64,000 nt of DNA from Thuidium tamariscinum (Eukaryota > Streptophyta > Bryopsida > Hypnales > Thuidiaceae): NCBI GenBank assembly GCA_947034885.2, contig OX344750.2, positions 7,298,501 to 7,362,500 of the forward strand, written 5' to 3'. Shown one piece after another: positions 62,288-64,000 of this stretch (position 1 is its first letter; each line of letters opens with the position of its first letter). The position numbers were made by a program, and so were the translations under genes. The notes under the pieces were generated by a model. The model did no database searches and was not told the DNA's origin. It saw nothing but the letters and a program-made list of their open reading frames with translations.

Positions 62288-62380
62288 AGGAGTATGATGA
62301 TGGAAAATTGTCGCCCCAGTCCTATATGAGCATTGACAAGTGTTCTATGAGGATTGACTATTTTATATTCTGATTCTTCT
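62288..62380 (+). ncRNA. Box C/D snoRNA A1
   Basis: Box C ATGATGA at 62294-62300, box D CTGA at 62370-62373, and a short terminal stem AGGAG/CTTCT. It shares the exact block TTGTCGCCCCAGTCCTATAT with copy A2, and GACTATTT before box D. I could not assign its rRNA target. Confidence 0.65.
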
Positions 62381-62412
62381 AATAACTTACTTCTGTGTCG
62401 GTCCAGCTGATT

Positions 62413-62503
62413 GGGAAATGATGATACTTTTCGCTTCTCCTGAATGTATCTTCTGATACATCATGTGGGAATGCGAACATGATTTGCACGTCAGTCAGAT
62501 CCC
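62413..62503 (+). ncRNA. Box C/D snoRNA B1 (25S rRNA guide)
   Basis: Box C ATGATGA at 62418-62424, closing stem GGGA/TCCC, internal hairpin GTATC/GATAC. The guide ATTTGCACGTCAG lies just before box D. That guide is complementary to a conserved 25S rRNA stretch (CTGACGTGCAAAT). Box D here is CAGA instead of CTGA, so this copy may be weak. Confidence 0.7.
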
Positions 62504-62532
62504 TATTGTATCGCTTTTCTTCTTTGTTCTAA

Positions 62533-62622
62533 AAACGATGAAAGTGATAATGAGAAATTGTCGCCCCAGTCCTATATGAGCTTTGCTCTATGCGGAGTGA
62601 CTATTTATCATTCTGATTCTTG
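62533..62622 (+). ncRNA. Box C/D snoRNA A2
   Basis: Box D CTGA at 62613-62616; box C is a degenerate CGATGA (62536-62541) or GTGATAA. The internal 20-base block TTGTCGCCCCAGTCCTATAT is identical to A1 while the surroundings differ, which suggests selection on that block. Confidence 0.6.
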
Positions 62623-62831
62623 TAAATGATTATTTAGGTGGTGTTCTGCAATATGATATGCACATCTGTCACTGTCGAGGTCTGGAGGTACCTCCTAACA
62701 TTGACTCCTCCAAAAGTGTGCTAGACCAAATCGGTGCTTAAACTTAAATGACGATGGCTTGTTAATGTTGCCTCGTCGGAGTGCAGCACCATATCCGTCT
62801 CGTTCAGAAGTGTCTGCAAGTCCATTGCAAT

Positions 62832-62924
62832 TGGGGAATGATGATACATTTCGCCATACCCGAATGTAACTTTGTTACATCATGTGGGGTTGCGAAACAT
62901 GATTTGCACGTCAGTCTGACCCCT
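62832..62924 (+). ncRNA. Box C/D snoRNA B2 (25S rRNA guide)
   Basis: Box C ATGATGA at 62838-62844, box D CTGA at 62916-62919. Closing stem GGGG/CCCC and internal hairpin GTAAC/GTTAC; both stems differ from B1 by paired, compensating changes. The guide ATTTGCACGTCAG is identical to B1. By the fifth-base rule it should direct 2'-O-methylation of the A in CUGACGUGC of 25S rRNA, which I believe is A817 in yeast numbering (snR60/U77/U80 class). Confidence 0.8.
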
Positions 62925-63718
62925 ACTTTTTTGTTTATCAGCCTTACTTGGATCCTTGGATGAGTTACCTGATAAGAAGTGTCTTCTTGATCTGCTTGCC
63001 GTTACAGTCCAAGAGCAAAATTTCTTCTCTGTTTACATCGGGCCTGCAGAATTATCCCTCAATTTGCGAGTCTTGCTACCGTATTGGACTTCTAAGGGAG
63101 ACGGTAATGTACATCTGACTTGATAGGAACTCAAGCAGGAAATCACGCAACACTTCTCACACTGGCATGAACTGCTTCAATAAACTAATAAACCTGAAAA
63201 TTGACCAAGAGATTGGCGTTGCTGAAACACTTGAATTTAAGTGTTCGTGGACATGTGTCATTCTATAACTCTTCAGTTCATTTACCATCCACCCACACCA
63301 CTGGATTCTAGCACAAAGGTTGGATCACAGTGGAGGAACCTGCAATCAGGGACTAGCTGATCGATTTTCCCATATCCGCTTCGAGGTCAAAGGATTGGCA
63401 ATCCAGCCGTCGACAAACAAACTTTGAAAGATAATTACGACCCCCAGGGAAAATTTACAGCCTTAACCCAGAAGACTTTCTCTGAACATGACAACCAACA
63501 AGAAGATTCATCCATAATGTTTATCTTACTCACCTAATACATTCACAGTATTTCCTGGTATGATTTCTATGTAAAGGCTCACAACATGAAGGCTTCAAAG
63601 AAGACGCTTCATGTGATTGACTTACACCAAGAAGGTGGAAGTACTTATTGCATTCACTCATCACCATCACTCAAGACATTGATCGGGCCACTAACGCAAT
63701 CACTTCGCAGAGAGGCCC
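62925..63718. other. Intergenic, no gene assigned
   Basis: Between the snoRNA cluster and the LRR gene. The right part should include the 3' UTR of the LRR gene. I see no further box C/D unit or exon. Confidence 0.5.
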
Positions 63719-64000
63719 TCAATTGCAAGCCGGAAGAGGATTGCCGCACAGCCCAGGATTCCCCGCGAAAGAAGACGCAGGAAACGTCGAGAAAGGGGCG
63801 CCTTGCGGAATAGGCCCCGTCAACTGATTGTTGGAGAAGTCAATGTACAGCAAGTTCTTCCAGTTCTGTGCAAGCACAGCGGGAATGTGACCCGAGATTT
63901 TGTTGTTATTGATCGTGAAGTGGTAAATGCTCTTCAAGTTTCCGAAGCTCGTGGGAATGGTGCCCGTCAGCTTATTTCCACTCATGTCGAAGTAACCGAG
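63719..64000 (-). CDS. Leucine-rich repeat protein, C-terminal end only
   Basis: 93 residues plus a stop are visible; the gene continues past the right edge. Repeats follow the plant extracellular LRR pattern (MSGNKLTGTIPTSFGNLKSI; FSNNQLTGPIPQG). The last lines are FSTFPASSFAGNPGLCGNPL and PACN-stop, the usual cap after the last LRR of receptor-like proteins. In many receptor kinases a TM and kinase follow this cap. Here a stop comes at once, so it is probably a secreted LRR protein or a kinase-less receptor-like form, unless splicing removes the stop. Confidence 0.85.
   Translation of the reverse strand, partial: LGYFDMSGNKLTGTIPTSFGNLKSIYHFTINNNKISGHIPAVLAQNWKNLLYIDFSNNQLTGPIPQGAPFSTFPASSFAGNPGLCGNPLPACN

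Noticed and set aside
63586..63813. 75-codon plus-strand ORF
   Set aside because: Overlaps the LRR gene on the opposite strand; no family signal.

Overview
This is a stretch of land-plant nuclear DNA. The evidence is spliced genes with GT-AG introns (a few GC-AG), a chloroplast aldo/keto reductase, a mitochondrial glycine-cleavage H protein, rubisco-LSMT-type SET proteins, a plant-type BTB-BACK protein and a snoRNA cluster of the plant polycistronic kind. Exons are near 50% GC and the DNA between genes is very AT-rich. The overall look is that of a non-seed plant, most likely a bryophyte, but I cannot name the species. All gene models below were spliced by hand from splice-site motifs, codon phase and remembered family patterns; no search was run.

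Layout. 304-1833 (-): 5' part of a J-domain protein that runs off the left edge. 4226-10172 (-): 14-exon plastid aldo/keto reductase, with a TTAA-flanked MITE in its last intron. 10.5-19.2 kb: AT-rich DNA rich in TTAA-flanked elements and diverged duplications. 19205-20682 (+): glycine-cleavage H protein. 25188-27838 (+): BTB/POZ-BACK protein of the POB1/LRB type. 27.8-35.2 kb: repeats, including a CACTA element and a large TTAA element. 35185-41984 (-): the most unusual gene, an apparent 1,076-residue protein with a signal peptide and two tandem SET plus LSMT-substrate-binding modules, the first of which seems to have lost its active site. 42-50 kb: AT-rich and gene-poor. 50398-52486 (+): a three-TM protein of unknown family, followed after 13 bp by a second small ORF of a different plant family. 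54316-57502 (-): SLC44/choline-transporter-like protein, flanked by direct repeats. 59.9-61.7 kb (-): an RRP8-like methyltransferase pseudogene. 62.29-62.92 kb (+): four box C/D snoRNAs in an A-B-A-B order. 63719-64000 (-): end of an LRR protein that continues past the right edge.

Two features stand out. One is the fused, duplicated SET protein with secretory features. The other is a dispersed set of non-autonomous elements with CCC(C) termini inside duplicated TTAA sites, the signature of piggyBac-type transposition. The genes otherwise look like independent housekeeping loci, with no operon-like logic apart from the snoRNA cluster and the closely spaced pair at 50-52 kb.
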